Source: Molossus alvarezi (lineage: Eukaryota; Chordata; Mammalia; Chiroptera; Molossidae). From it: a DNA stretch of 64,000 nucleotides. Location: assembly GCA_037176705.1 (NCBI GenBank), contig CM073888.1, positions 45,824,810-45,888,809 of the forward strand, written 5' to 3'. Below are positions 35,523 to 47,269 of the stretch, one piece after another; within the stretch, counting starts at the first letter, position 1; each line of letters begins with the position of its first letter. The position numbers and the translations under genes were made by a program. The notes under the pieces are model-generated. The model saw only the letters and a program-made list of their open reading frames with translations. It did no database searches and was not told the origin of the DNA.

Positions 35523-36005
35523 TTGAATAATCTTCAGGAACCCGAGGAAACTGTTCCAAGTCACCAGCTACCGTCTACCATGACTGTCACCATCTGTCCC
35601 ACTTTCCTTGACTTCTTATTGACCACACGGGGGCTCAGGGGCACTGCACTTCTAGGGGCTCTCACCATCAAGTGCAAGACCAAGAACTCTTTCCCGGAAG
35701 AACCAGCTGGAAATTGGTGCATCGAGAATGTCTACTATGTGTTCCACAGTCACCATACCTTATACACCTGTCCCGGTCACATTGGACCTGAAGTGCTACT
35801 GATCACATGCAAGACATGCAGAACTAAAGGGCAGCGAGTGGGTCAGATTTTCACAATAGATCACATAGGAAAACTCAGGCAGATCTGTGAAGTTCAAAGT
35901 AAATTGTACTTGTGCTACTCTTATTTCACCAAGAATCCATTTTCAGGGAAAATGCATTCTCTCTCACCTCTGTGCCCTGGAAATGGAATCAAGCCATGTT
36001 TTTAA
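35523..36005 (+). other. 160-codon open frame, Cys-rich, unassigned
   Basis: One of the longest frames outside low-complexity DNA. It has about ten cysteines over 160 residues, with normal amino-acid variety and a predicted start at 35523. No signal peptide, membrane segment or domain is obvious, and no promoter, splice or poly-A context was found. An open length of 160 codons in 64 kb can occur by chance. A relic of an endogenous retroviral or host gene is possible, but I have no positive match. Confidence 0.2.
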
Positions 36006-36061
36006 TATTTTGTAGTTGCAGATCCCTTGAGAATCTGATGAAAACCATGAGGCCTTCCTTT

Positions 36062-36105
36062 CCTCAAACACGCACACACGCGCGCGCACACACACACACA
36101 AACAT
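36062..36105. repeat. (CA)n/(CG)n microsatellite
   Basis: ACACACGCGCGCGCACACACAC core, an alternating purine-pyrimidine tract of the kind that can adopt Z-DNA. Confidence 0.9.
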
Positions 36106-36439
36106 ACTTCTATTTTTATACATGAAAATTTACATTTTCAAGGCATTTGCTTACCCCAATGCTCCTTCCCCAGAAGCCCTTTCTTAGATCCTAAGTTAAG
36201 AACCCTGAACTAAAGGGAGAAATCAATCTTCTGGAATAAAGTCCAAGGTAAAGAGTTTCCAAACGGAGCTTATGGGTGGTTCTCACAGAGATGACTGGGA
36301 AGAGGAGGGGGTGGTGGCATTTAGGGAAACAGTAAAACACATGTTGGTGAAATAAAGGATCAGCATAATGGCACTGTGCTTGTGGGTCAGGCTGGGATGA
36401 TACTGAGGACCAAAGCCAAGGCAAAACAGAAATTCCCTC

Positions 36440-36660
36440 AAGTAGTGTAGTTTAATGCTTTAAACAACTTTGGTATCAGATGGATGGGGGTGAGGCCTGG
36501 CTCTGTCCTGTAGTAATTTTAGACACTTTACTCAACCCCTACACTTCATTGTCCTCAGCTGTAGAGTGGGGATAGTTACAGTTTAATGGGGATGGAGTAG
36601 TTACCGAAGAATTTGTGAAGTGCTTGTACAATGCCTGCCCACTGGCCACCTATTCACATT
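36440..36660 (+). mobile_element. MIR SINE
   Basis: AACTTTGGTATCAGATGGAT, CTTTACTCAACCCCTACACT, CCTCAGCTGTAGAGTGGGGA, AGTGCTTGTACAATGCCTGC: sense MIR order through to its conserved end. Confidence 0.75.
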
Positions 36661-37042
36661 ATACTGTTTTCTCTTTCAGGCCTCAAAGGATTCTGTGCAA
36701 GTCACTCACACTATAGTGAAAATTAAAATTAATTGCTAACTCACTGAAAACTATCGGCATAGTGACCCCTCTTTCATCGTAGGCAATTGTGCGGTGCTAG
36801 CCCTTGACAAAAAGGTGGAGGTGATGGGCATAAGGCAAAGGAGGGAGATGAGAAGACACCTTACCATCACACCTCTGAGACAGATGAGCTAAGCCTGGGT
36901 GAAGATTCACATTAGGGACAAAGGAGAAGGAGGACTGCGGCAGGGTTCATGGAGTAAGGAGGTACATCTGGTCTTGGGCCTCAAGCCCTCTGCATTCTGC
37001 TAGCTATGTTTGAACTCAATGCTTAAAATACGTACATGGATG

Positions 37043-37291
37043 CCCTGGCTGGTTTGGCTCAGCAATTAGAGTGTTGGCCTATGGTCCGGAGAGACCTGGG
37101 TTTAGTTCCCGCTAAAGGCACGTACCTTGGTTGCAGTTTGTCTCCGGCCCTGGCTGGGTCATGCGGGAGGCAACCACTCGATGTGTCCTTTTCACGTCGA
37201 TGTTTCTCTCTCTCTCTCTCTCTCCCCCTCCCATTCTGTCTGAACAAAAAATGGAAAAATGTCCTCTGGTGAGGATTAAAAAAAAAAAAAA
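37043..37291 (+). mobile_element. VES SINE, full length, with TSD
   Basis: GCCCTGGCTGGTTTGGCTCA head, GGCACGTACCTTGGTTGCAG, TCGATGTTTCTCTCTCTCTC and CTCTGGTGAGGATT end with an A-tail. GTACATGG lies at 37032 and again just after the tail. Confidence 0.95.
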
Positions 37292-37304
37292 GTACATGGG
37301 CAGC

Positions 37305-38308
37305 AAGGGGCAAGGTGTTCAGTTGTCTGGAAGGACAGTCCTGTACCTCAGCCCACAAACTTTAAGTTGAGCAAAGATTTCAACTCCATGAGTTAAAAAG
37401 CATCATCTCAAACTGCAAGCGTAATGACACTGCCTCTGCACCAGGCAGCACCGCTTTGCTGTAAGCACACAGATACAGTGCAGAGGTATTAATAACAACC
37501 TGGGACAAATGTCAAGCCTATCTGTGAAGTGGCCCAAGTCTTGAGGTTTGGGGAGACTGACGGTTACCATGCTTTATGGTTCAGCCATGTAATGCATCGT
37601 CCTGACCACTGATTTGGACAGAATTTCATTGCTGTGATAGATAGCGTGGCTGAAACAGCCAAGCACGGTTCCCGAAGCTGCTCTGTCTTTATTATACCCG
37701 ACGCCCAGGGTTGCTAGAGGGGCTTATCATCCACTCTCCTGTCTCCAAGGAAAACACGCAGAGCCCTTAAAATGATGACATAGTGTGATTGGAGGAAATT
37801 TAAGCTTTTATTTATCAATTTCTATACTAGTCATCCTAACTGCTCAAAGTATATTAAAGATTTTATTTCACGTTCTATTAAAACAGACCTGTAGCACTTC
37901 CTCTAATTTAATGATTCAGGTGCATATAAATGTAAAACATTGAAAGGCAGACGTCTGTATATGTACTCATTGTTTGTTAGTGTATATATATGTTACAAAC
38001 ATCTCAGGTTGTTTGATGAAAACTTATGTTTCTGGATTTCATTTTACTTATAGAAATGAAATCTGAAACAACTCTGAGATTATTTAAGTAGACTATTTAA
38101 AGCATAACATTGATTGTGCCACTTGTTTTGTTTTTTAAATCTTTAAAGGCCCATGAGTTGTTTGATCCTCCAAAAAGGGACTTTGGTTTCTAACTTGGTC
38201 TGATCATCAACCACTGTTCCTTCCTTATAAACAGAAGGAACAGGAATGCTGAGTAGAGTGATCTAACTCCTGAATCTGACGCCTCTCTCTCCTGCTGTCC
38301 TCAGCCCC

Positions 38309-38362
<54 letters not shown>

Positions 38363-39690
38363 TCTATTTCTCTCTCTCTCTAACAAGTTAACTTTTTTAA
38401 TGGGATTTCTAAGCCACTGGAAATCTTTGCTTCTTGGAGAATCCCAAGGATTTGTAGAAGTGTCTGTTATGAGAGACAATGTTTATCCTAAGGCAACAGG
38501 CTTAATTTCTTGGCACTTATTATGCATTTTGTTTTGTTTCTCTGATTAGTTGAAAACTTTTATAAAACAAGCAGGCTTTTTAAAGAATGGAAGGTCTAAT
38601 TTCAAGGCAAAGCCCACTTATTTGTGAATGAATGGAAAGTTAATTGAGAAAAAAGGGCAGAGTGTATTTCATTTGCTTTTCATTTAAATGGAGCTGACAA
38701 GCAAAGAAGTAAAACATTATTAAATTTCCAGGTATGTTTCTCAGCCTATGTCAATATCTTGGATTCTTTTTTCATGATAATGTTGAAGGTCAGGGTTGTG
38801 TTTTGTTCATTTGTTTTTACGAAATATTTTACTAGATACACTTCTCTACTAGAGAAGCTTTCCTAGACATAGAGTTCTAAAAAACGTAACCAGTTTATAA
38901 AAACAAACTTTGAACAGTCACACTTAGTTCAGTAAGCTCGTCAACTCTTCTGTTATACATGTCTTAATGGCATCCAATTCTTTCACAGATGAATGATTTT
39001 ACTCTTACTAAATGTATAATTATGCGAGAATCTTCAAGTTCCAGGGGAGTAAACAGCAATACAGGAGAGAGACTTGCGGTAATGTTCGATGAGACTCCTC
39101 TTTGTTTCCATTATTTTTAGCTTGGTTTTGGTTTTCTAAGAATTTGCACCCTTGATTTTGGAACTCATTATTTCAAACTCCAATAATCCTAAAAATGAAA
39201 GCTGAAACTATGGAATTTCTTATGGTTTTAACTTGATCGTTTCTTTCACCTAGAAAAGGGCAAGAATTTGCCCCCAACTAAGCCACATTTATGGAAAAGA
39301 CTTGATAAAAATGGCGAATGTTCCGTGTCCGTGGAGATGTCCACAGTGGTGTGACCTTTTCTGCCTTCAAGTTTTATTGTATGAAATGTTCACGCCACTC
39401 TTCTAGAAATGCTAACCTTATTTTTCTAAGACTCCTTTCATTGATCTTTTCAGTCTAAAGGGAGTAAGTAATTCGAAGGAGTTGGGTATTGTGATAATGT
39501 ACTGGGGTTCGTGGTTCAGTGTGAGTTCAGAAATGGATTACAAATAAAAGCAGTTCAGTGCGCTCATTCTTAGAAAGAGAGAGGAAGTTCATGGCCTATG
39601 AAAGAGAGGAGAAAAGATGTGCCTGCCTTATATGGCACAGTGAAGTGCAACAGGGAACAGAAATAGATATGAAAAGGCTATGAGAGTTGT
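37305..39690. other. AT-rich single-copy DNA, possibly conserved in part
   Basis: Apart from the CT repeat at 38.3 kb, no transposon was recognised. 38500-38730 has a dense, non-repetitive AT-rich text with TTATGCATTTTG and CTTTTCATTTAAATGGAG, the look of a conserved non-coding element. This is an impression, not a measurement. Confidence 0.35.
38311..38382. repeat. (CT)n microsatellite
   Basis: About 24 CT units, a short CATCTCTATTT interruption, then more CT. It is not attached to a recognisable VES body, unlike the GA/CT tracts elsewhere. Confidence 0.95.
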
Positions 39691-39705
39691 TAAAAGACAG
39701 CATCA

Positions 39706-39931
39706 TGCCTGACTGGTGAGACTCCGTGGTTGAGCGTCGACCCATGCACCAAGAGGTCGCCGGTTCGATTCCCAGTCAGGGCATATGCCCATGTTGTGGG
39801 CCCGATCCCCAGTGGGGGGGATGCAGGAGGCAGCCAATCGATGATCTCTCTCATCGATGTTTCTATCTCTCTCTCCCTCTCCCTTCCTCTGTCTCTAAAA
39901 ATCAATAAAGAAAAAAAATTTTTTTTAAATA
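39706..39931 (+). mobile_element. VES SINE, 'ACCAAGAGGTC' subtype, with TSD
   Basis: GCCTGACTGGTGAGACTCCG head, GCACCAAGAGGTCGCCGGTT with B box GGTTCGATTCC, CATCGATGTTTCTATCTCTC and CTCTAAAAATCAATAAAG end. AAAGACAGCATCA (39692) and AAAAACAGCATCA (after the tail) are the TSD. Confidence 0.95.
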
Positions 39932-39944
39932 AAAAACAGCATCA

Positions 39945-41400
39945 GCAACAAATTTCATGAAGATTAAATGCGAGAGACAGTTGAACATTCTCCCCCTTGT
40001 TACTTGGTCTTTCAATAAAATTACAAAACACTGTTCTCAGAGACTTTGTATTTTATTCTCGTCTCTGTGGATGATCAAAAATAAATGTTTGGATAGATGT
40101 TGTTTATTCACATTCTCTTGGCTGCTCTCAGAATTAAGGAAAGTTAGGACTGTGGACACACACACAGACACACACAAACATGCTTCAAATCCTGACATTT
40201 TCAAAAGTAACACCAAGATTCAAATGTTCTTCTCCTGTTTTATCCTGAACTGTAGATTACACCTATTCCTAAAAGATCTTTTAAACTCTATAAAGTTTTT
40301 CAGCCAGCTCCTTCTTGTTTCTTAGCCTTTCAATCTGGTCCTCATATGTTGGGTCTGGCCTTCCTGTAGTCAGGCTTCCTGTCACGGCATCCAGATAGAA
40401 AGAATAATATGGAAAAGAGGAAAGTAAAGAGATGAAAATGTCAACAGATAGGAAGGCATGGAAACGAAAGATTAAGGCAATTCTGTACTACAAAGGCATA
40501 GAAAGAGAGGGAGAATCTGGGAAGGTTAATTATATTAGGCCTGTAAAACATTTGAGCTTTTCAGAGAAGTCTGGGAGATGAGGAACTGGTCAGCAAATGG
40601 AGATCCAAGTTGCAGTATGCTCTCAGAGACAAGAGGAGCTCCGCCCAGGACTTGGGGCTGTGCCCAAGGGCCATTCTGGGATTTAGACGCTCAGAAGCCC
40701 TGGGACACACTTAACTTCATGGCATTCCTTGGTTGTCTGAAAGCTTGGGCTTAGCAGAATGGTGAAAGGGGAGTCTTTAGGGAAGATATTCCTCTTCTTC
40801 CAGGACTAGCTGACTGGCTCACAGGACCACTCCAGATCCCCCAAAGCATCCTCAGGGTTCTTTTCCAACTATGAGTCCGAAACCATGGGGTCCAGCAAGA
40901 TTGAATATAACCCTAGGTTTTGGAAGTTTTTCTGAGACCTTTCTGATTCAAGATGATTATAGAATCTTGGTCTAAGTGTGACAGGCTGATCATATATCTT
41001 TGCTTGCTTAGGGCAGATATATTTTGTACGTGTTATCCCAGCATAATTATTAATAGCACATTTATTGCTCTCAAAAGAGATGGATGAAAAATTCCGAGGT
41101 TATCTTAAAGTTTAGGTTCTGAGATTTCTAAGAAACCCAATGACCTTTCAGGTTTTTTAAGTCTGGAGAAGAGTGAGCCAGAGCAGTTCAAAAGCAACAG
41201 AGGACATAACTCTGCCGTCTCTCTGAAAGCTGGGGAGTAAAGATGACAATCATGAGCTAGAATCATTCTGTGGTCTCAGCATACAAATGTGATCGGCATT
41301 TCTGGCGATAGAGAAAGGCAATAAATTTAACTCTGGGGGCAGAGGCTCCAGATTTGGGGGCATGCATCTTGCCTGGGGGAATTTATTAAAACTAGAGTCT
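39945..41400. other. Single-copy DNA, no gene seen
   Basis: A 122-codon frame (39957-40325) begins at the SINE flank and has no recognisable content. A short CACACACAGACACACACA run is at 40157. Confidence 0.4.
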
Positions 41401-41401
41401 T

Positions 41402-41562
41402 GCCCTGGCCGGGTAGCTCAGTTGGTTAGAGCACGGTCCCCATACATCAGGGTTGCTGGTTCGATCCCCAGTCAGGGTACGTAGAAAAAGCAACTAATGA
41501 GTGCATAAATAAATGGAGAAACAAATCAATGTTTCTCTGTCTCTCTCTAAAATCAATACATT

Positions 41563-41593
<31 letters not shown>

Positions 41594-41594
41594 A
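41402..41594 (+). mobile_element. tRNA-like SINE, third VES-related subtype
   Basis: The head GCCCTGGCCGGGTAGCTCAG, then TTGGTTAGAGCACGG and GGTTCGATCCCC, keeps near-canonical Pol III A and B boxes (41414-41425 and 41458-41468). A different centre follows (AAAAAGCAACTAATGAGTGC), then AAATCAATGTTTCTCTGTCT and an AAAT tail (41566-41594). It is closer to a tRNA than the other copies. Confidence 0.88.
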
Positions 41595-43439
41595 TAGGAC
41601 CTCTTGGAGTTCATGGCTCATTGGGTGGATCACTGGGACCCGCCTTTGGGAATTCTGATGGTCACCTCTAGTAGCAATTTGTTCCTTAAGGTGTGCTAAA
41701 TAAAGGTATGTCTCCACTAGTGTGTTCATTTAACTTCTCTGTTGAAAAAAAAATTAAATTACAACTAAAAAACCTAACAAGAAAAGACAAATGTGCTCTT
41801 GGTCTTTTAATCACTTTGGGAAAAGGCAACCACATATAGCAATAAAAAAGTTTAGAAGGTCATCACTTATCATACACATTTGAAGGGAGTTTCTTTGAAT
41901 ACTAATTACCTTTTTAAAACATAAATTTTTTAAATTTATATTTGATCATTAAGACAAACATAATTATTATAACAGTTAAAAAATAAGGTTCAAAGAGTTT
42001 ATGTGGTCAGTCCAAGCTAAAAGATGAATATTCTTATGAAAATTCAAATAAATTCTAGCAATACAGAAAAAAAAAATGACAAAGGAAGAATCTGTCATCA
42101 AAAACAGTATCTTAATGGAATACAGTTGCACATGTTCAATTTATATGTAGAAATTCACAATGAACAACCAGAGGGCTTCTCAAATTCAGCTTTCTTTGCC
42201 AGCTAGTCTAGAAAATTTTAAACATTAAGATACATTAAACAGGCAATTGAGATATAGCTTCGTAAGAACTCATTGCTAGTGAGTTGTTACTATTCAATAA
42301 CCTTATAATTAAGAAAATCTTTAGATAGTAATGTCCAATTCTCCTGTTGCTATTGATGTCTCATTCATTCTTATAAATCTCCCGGTATGTCCCAACTCCA
42401 GGGCTGTAAAGATAACACTTAAATAATTAAATATGCTTATTAGTAACCCTGAATCTTCCTCTACTAAAGTCATAAACTCCTTTAATATTTTCAATTGATG
42501 TAACTTGAATTTCTAATCCTGGTGGTGCTCTCCTCTGAAATACTTCAATTCTCATGTTGTTCTTTGAAACATACAGGCAAATTTGACTGTTGGTCTAATG
42601 CTAAGCACCTCATACCACAGTTAGTATCTTCAGGGCTCTTAATAGGGCTGGAGCAAAGCTGCCTTCCTAAGAAGCAATACTGTTTCCATGATGTCTCTGA
42701 ATTATGTTTTTTACTAGAAAACATATTATTAGTTAAATTTGTGCCTAGAAAGAGAATGATAAGACAGTATAAATGGTGTTTCTTGAAGACTTCCTCTGTG
42801 TTGCAAGAAATTTTAACAAGTTTTACCATTGCACTTTATTCTTTACAGAAAAACTATGCATACGATTTATGTATTTCTATTCTTTGTCACAAACTAAAAA
42901 TTCTTTACTTTCTTTCTTTCTCTTTTCCTATTCTTCACTCTTCCCCCAAGTGCACCTCACCTTAGAGAAAGTGATAATACCAGCTAAATTTAAAATTGGA
43001 CTTTTCACCTACTTCTTTGATATACAACCCCCCACGTAAGTTATCAACAATGTTTCTTTAGTTAAAAACTATCCTTGTCAATGAAGCTTTACTTGAAATA
43101 TAAAGAATTGAGTGGCTGTGTTTCTTTCTATCGGCAAAATACCTATTAATCATTTTATCTTATATGCACATGGCTCTATTAAAACTAGAAATCATAATTA
43201 TACAGCACTAAGTAAACTGCACAGAGCTTTCTTTGATAAAATGAAAAATAAATTACATTTCCCTTTTCTTTGTTAGGTGAAACATATTTTTCTAAGTTTT
43301 GACTTATGATTATATTCCCTGTATTTTTTGTTGTTGCTGTTAAATCATTAATAGTAATTGAAATTGCTTTTAATAGCTGGGGCATGTGCAATTTAAATTC
43401 TCTAGTAGTCCAAGGATATAACAACCCTTAACATGTCTT
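41595..43439. other. AT-rich single-copy DNA, no gene seen
   Basis: Frames of 147 (42522-42965) and 94 codons on opposite strands overlap. Both are AT-driven and unrecognised. Confidence 0.4.
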
Positions 43440-44104
43440 TAAACATCAAAAGGATTAATTTGCAAAACTGGGTGTTATTCCAGTCCACTTTAAATTGGCA
43501 TATTTTTCTCTGTGGGTAGCATTGCTACTGAAAAATCTTGCCCCTGTAAATATCCAGTAGTATTATCAATAATCGCGTTAATAATGTTAATGAAACTGTA
43601 CAGTTAAATGACGGAGACAATTAGTTCACACCATTTTGGTTTATTTATTTAGCAGTGAGCATTGTTTAACATGTCAGTCCTGAGAAACAGAAACAGCCAT
43701 AAAGAGGCTTAACGTTACTAATAAAACAATCAGTATCAAAATATTTTATGTAACAATTTGTCCGTGTTCATATAATAATCTGTCAACTCTATGATTTGCT
43801 TATTATGTGAATTAACTCGGTAATCGCTCTGAGATCGGATTCAGTGACACCGTTTAACTGCTCCGGAGTCGGGCTTTCGGTGGGTATTTTTAGGGAAGGA
43901 GCTGTCAGGCTAATCTGAGGATATTTGGGGAAAGCCAATAAACTGTCACAAACTTGTAACAAGTTAGATTTCTCGTGGTTTGGTAGAGACTTTAACACTT
44001 CTCCTCTCTTACCCTCCACTTCCACTCCGGCCCCTCCCTTCTCAAACGCTTTTTTTCTTTTTAACAATAATATTTGTAAGTGCTAATTCAGCACTAAATT
44101 CGCC
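43440..44104. promoter_or_regulatory. TAAT-rich tract next to a CpG island, candidate regulatory DNA
   Basis: TAAT/ATTA cores recur without tandem repetition: 43455, a cluster at 43565-43595 (TCGCGTTAATAATGTTAATG), 43617, 43711, 43798-43826, 43909, 44083 and 44107. They sit just upstream of the CpG-rich block. A palindrome AGTGCTAATTCAGCACT (44079-44095) resembles a large-Maf type half-site pair. Homeodomain binding is an inference from motif density only. Confidence 0.35.
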
Positions 44105-44690
44105 TCTAATTGGGGAACCTGGAATGGCCCTGCATTGAATGTGGCGGAGCAAAACGCCTTCCCGCAAGGGCAGGGGACGGTCGCCGGGCGGAGGCAGCGA
44201 CAAGCCCCTCGCCCCGCCCAGTCGCGGGCAGTTGCGCGCCGCAGACCCGGGAGGCGACGCCGTCTGGGGACACCCTGGTGGGCTCCCGGGAGGCGTCTTG
44301 GGGAGCAGCCACCCCTGTTCTGGGCACCGGTCCCCCTGCTGCTAGAGGAGGTGTCGGTTCGCTCCCAGCGCTGCCCTCGGGATGCAAACGTGTGTTTCTC
44401 CGGTGCGCAGTCTTCGCGCCCCTGGCAGCTGGGGCCCCGGGCCGGTCCGCAGGCCAGGGACGCAGGAGGCGGCCAGTGGCCGAGGCCGCGCGGGCGAAGG
44501 GCCGCTCCGCCGGGGTGTCCAGATCCCGGCCGCAGCCAGCACGCGCGGATCCGGGCGCGCAGCCGGCCAGTCCTGGGGACCGTGTGCGGGCTGTCCATGT
44601 GCGACAGCCTGGCCCTGGACCCCGTGGGGTGGGGAGCAGGCAGCGGCAAACTGCGAACAGCGACCCCTTGGGAGGGGGAGAAAGAGACAC
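44105..44690. promoter_or_regulatory. CpG island
   Basis: Dense CpG with CGCCGGGCGGAGGCAGCGAC, GTCGCGGGCAGTTGCGCGCC and GATCCGGGCGCGCAGCCGGC, in sharp contrast to AT-rich DNA on both sides. Open frames of up to 241 codons on both strands (44083-44835) are the usual result of GC-rich sequence and look like no protein I know. No TATA/CCAAT arrangement was found, so the transcription direction is unknown. Confidence 0.8.
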
Positions 44691-44839
44691 GAAAGCTATT
44701 TTAAGCACAAAAATCAAACAATGGGTCAACAAACATAACCTTACGTGTATGCACTTGCAAGTTAGCTGGTCAGACTTTCCTTTAAAAATTCATCCCACCC
44801 CGCCCCACTTTCCTTGGCAGGCCTTCAGCCAATGATTTT

Positions 44840-46028
44840 TTTTTTTTTTTTTAAATTTCAGAATGAAGATGGCTAACATCTCTTTATAGCAGATTTCTGT
44901 TTAGTAATTTTTAAAATAACCTCTCATAGAAAAATCATAAATGATATACTCATACAAATTGGTATTTAAACCAAATCTTCTAGCAAGGTATTAAAAAATC
45001 TGCCAGTTCCCATCATTCCAGACAAATAAGGGTAATCTTAGGAAGTGAAATTAATGATCAGATAATTTTGGAAAGGACTAGAAAGGACCTACTGATGAGA
45101 CTTGCATTTCTTTACTTATCAGAAACTTTATGATCCAGTGATCATAACTGGAGAACAAAGCAATCCGAGGAATGCCCCGTGCTCCTTAGCATCCTGGACA
45201 AATATCCAGGGTTTGATTTTACAGGCAAAGGGACTACTGTGTACAGCAGATCCCCAAGAGTAAACAACACATGCAACGGAATCTTTGAAAGAACATCATT
45301 TAGTGAGCCGGTGACTTATTTTTCATTCAGTAAATATTTGAACAAACCTCTCTGGTAAGCAGGATAGAAAAGAATTGGGAAGAGGATAGAATGTGAGTAA
45401 ATGTGCGGTTTTTATACTCACAGGTCATCCAGTCTAGTGATGGAAGAGAGGAAGAAAGTTTAAACCTTAGCAAGGGTTAGGAAGTTTAAACACCCAAGAC
45501 AGGATGTAAATAAAATACTAGGGAATTCAGTGGAGGTAGGATTACTCCCAGTTAAAGGATTGTATTGTATTAAGGTGAGTCTGGCCTTCCAGGTAGAAGG
45601 AATTCACTAAAGTTCGATTCCCTATAAAATGGTCCTTGATATGAACTTAGTGTATCTCTTCCAGAACCTTTAGTATGTTTCCTTCTATTAGCTTTAAGTT
45701 GTCACTTTCTTCCTTTTTAAGTTTTTTAACCGCTAATTTTTGGGGTCTGTTCCTGTAAATTGAGGTTGAGCTGAGGTGACACAATATAAGGGAGTTAAAA
45801 GTTATGAGTTAAATATGTGTTACTTATTACTTCTTTGCAAAACGAATCTGGGTGGTCTATGACCAAAAACACCCCATTTCAAATAAATTGGTAAAATCAT
45901 AATGGGAAACCAGAAAAAAAGAAAGAGTGAAAACTTAAAATAAGGCAGCCCTAGGAGTTAACAGATTACTGAGATGAAGCTTCAGGTTTGGCTCTGAGCT
46001 CCTTAGCAGCCAAGGTAAAGAGAGGAAA
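44840..46028. other. AT-rich single-copy DNA
   Basis: Starts with a T18 run (44838-44852 area). Nothing else recognised. Confidence 0.4.
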
Positions 46029-46165
46029 AATCCATGTATGTATAACCAATGGACATGGACAACAAAGCCGGGGATGGGGGTGGGGTGGGGAGGAAGGTGT
46101 CAATGGGGTAAAAAAGGAGAAACATCTGTAACAAAAATAAAATTAAATAAATAAATAAAAAGACA
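46029..46165 (+). mobile_element. L1 3' UTR end with A-rich tail
   Basis: CAATGGACATGGACAACAAA, a G-rich GGGGTGGGGTGGGGAGG block, AACATCTGTAACAAAAATAA and an AAAT tail. It matches the end of the L1 at 28.8-29.6 kb closely. It is a severely 5'-truncated insertion. Confidence 0.88.
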
Positions 46166-47195
46166 GGAAAAACCCTAAGTGACATTGGTCTTGCTGATGT
46201 AAAACACAAAGAATGTCTGTTTGTAATGAAATTGAATTATAAACCAAATGGATTATGTAGAGTATCATAAAGGACACCGAGGGATATAACAGGCAGGGTG
46301 TTAACAGTTCTTTTTTAGAAAAGAAAAAAGGATGTCACAGCTCTGTTTCATGTAATAGGTTCCCATAAAAACCAAGACTTGAGTGAAAGTGAGTCTGCAG
46401 ACAAGTATATATAATTCAGCATTTGGGGTTCACCTTAAATGTGAAATAACATCCACTGGGCAGTCTTCCCCATATATCACTTCTCTCAGCTGCGATCTTG
46501 ATAAGAGCCAAATATTTTTAAATTAAGATGATTTTTCCCTGGCAAAAGCCCAGAGAGTTGGCATTCCTTTTGGGATCATAGGATTTAGATTCATAGGGTT
46601 TAGAAAAACAGCTGAGCCAATGCCCAGTTAGTCATCCTCCTACTAAAGTTGCAGAAGTAAATCCATGTATTCAACCGGGTGAAGACCACCCTAGATTCCC
46701 TCAGAGGTAGGATGCTGGGGCATCTCAAGGGTGAGCCAAAATTTTACTTAGGAAGTTGCTTTGAATGAGTTCCAGCACTTGAATAAATGTTTAATTGAGT
46801 CCCCAGAGCTCCATACTGTTTTGGCATGGAACACGTTCCAAGTTGGTGTTCCCTAATCACCCACAGTGGCTGGGGGAAAACATCACTAGGACTCCCACGG
46901 CACCTTAGCCTGAAGGATGAGGCTTTCTGGTGGGACTCCAGGATGCGTTCGTTACAAAAGGAAACTGAAAGAGTTGAGAATAGCTCTCACAAACCATGAC
47001 TTTAATTTCATTTTGGTTGGTTTTTAATTATTTTTTAAAGTTTTTAGGTGCTGCCCCCACTTTTTTGGGGGGGGCACTTTTGGTTTATGATAACAAAAAT
47101 GTCATTAGACTGTAGGAAGATATTTATCTTCCTATTTCCTATGGCAGGGAGGCTTCTAAAAAGAGGGAGATCATCCTGTTTTGTACCACTCACAG
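46166..47195. other. Single-copy DNA, no gene seen
   Basis: No recognised repeats except a G-run within TTTTTTGGGGGGGGC near 47060-47075. Confidence 0.4.
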
Positions 47196-47252
47196 AATTT
47201 TATCTGATCTAACCGCTGAGCCAAACCAGCCAGGACAATTTTTATCTGATCT
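47196..47252 (-). mobile_element. 26-bp VES relic between direct repeats
   Basis: AATTTTATCTGATCT (47196-47210) and AATTTTTATCTGATCT (47237-47252) flank AACCGCTGAGCCAAACCAGC plus CAGGAC. Those 26 bp are the reverse complement of the VES 5' end (GTCCTGGCTGGTTTGGCTCA...). The body and tail of the SINE are missing. The repeats show that a SINE inserted here and was then nearly removed, or that only its head arrived. Confidence 0.88.
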
Positions 47253-47269
47253 TATAGGGGTGCTATAAA

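Noticed and set aside
44083..44835. Long frames of 188-241 codons on both strands as genes
   Set aside because: Frames are open on both strands in a CpG island, as expected for GC-rich DNA. No recognisable protein, splice structure or start context.
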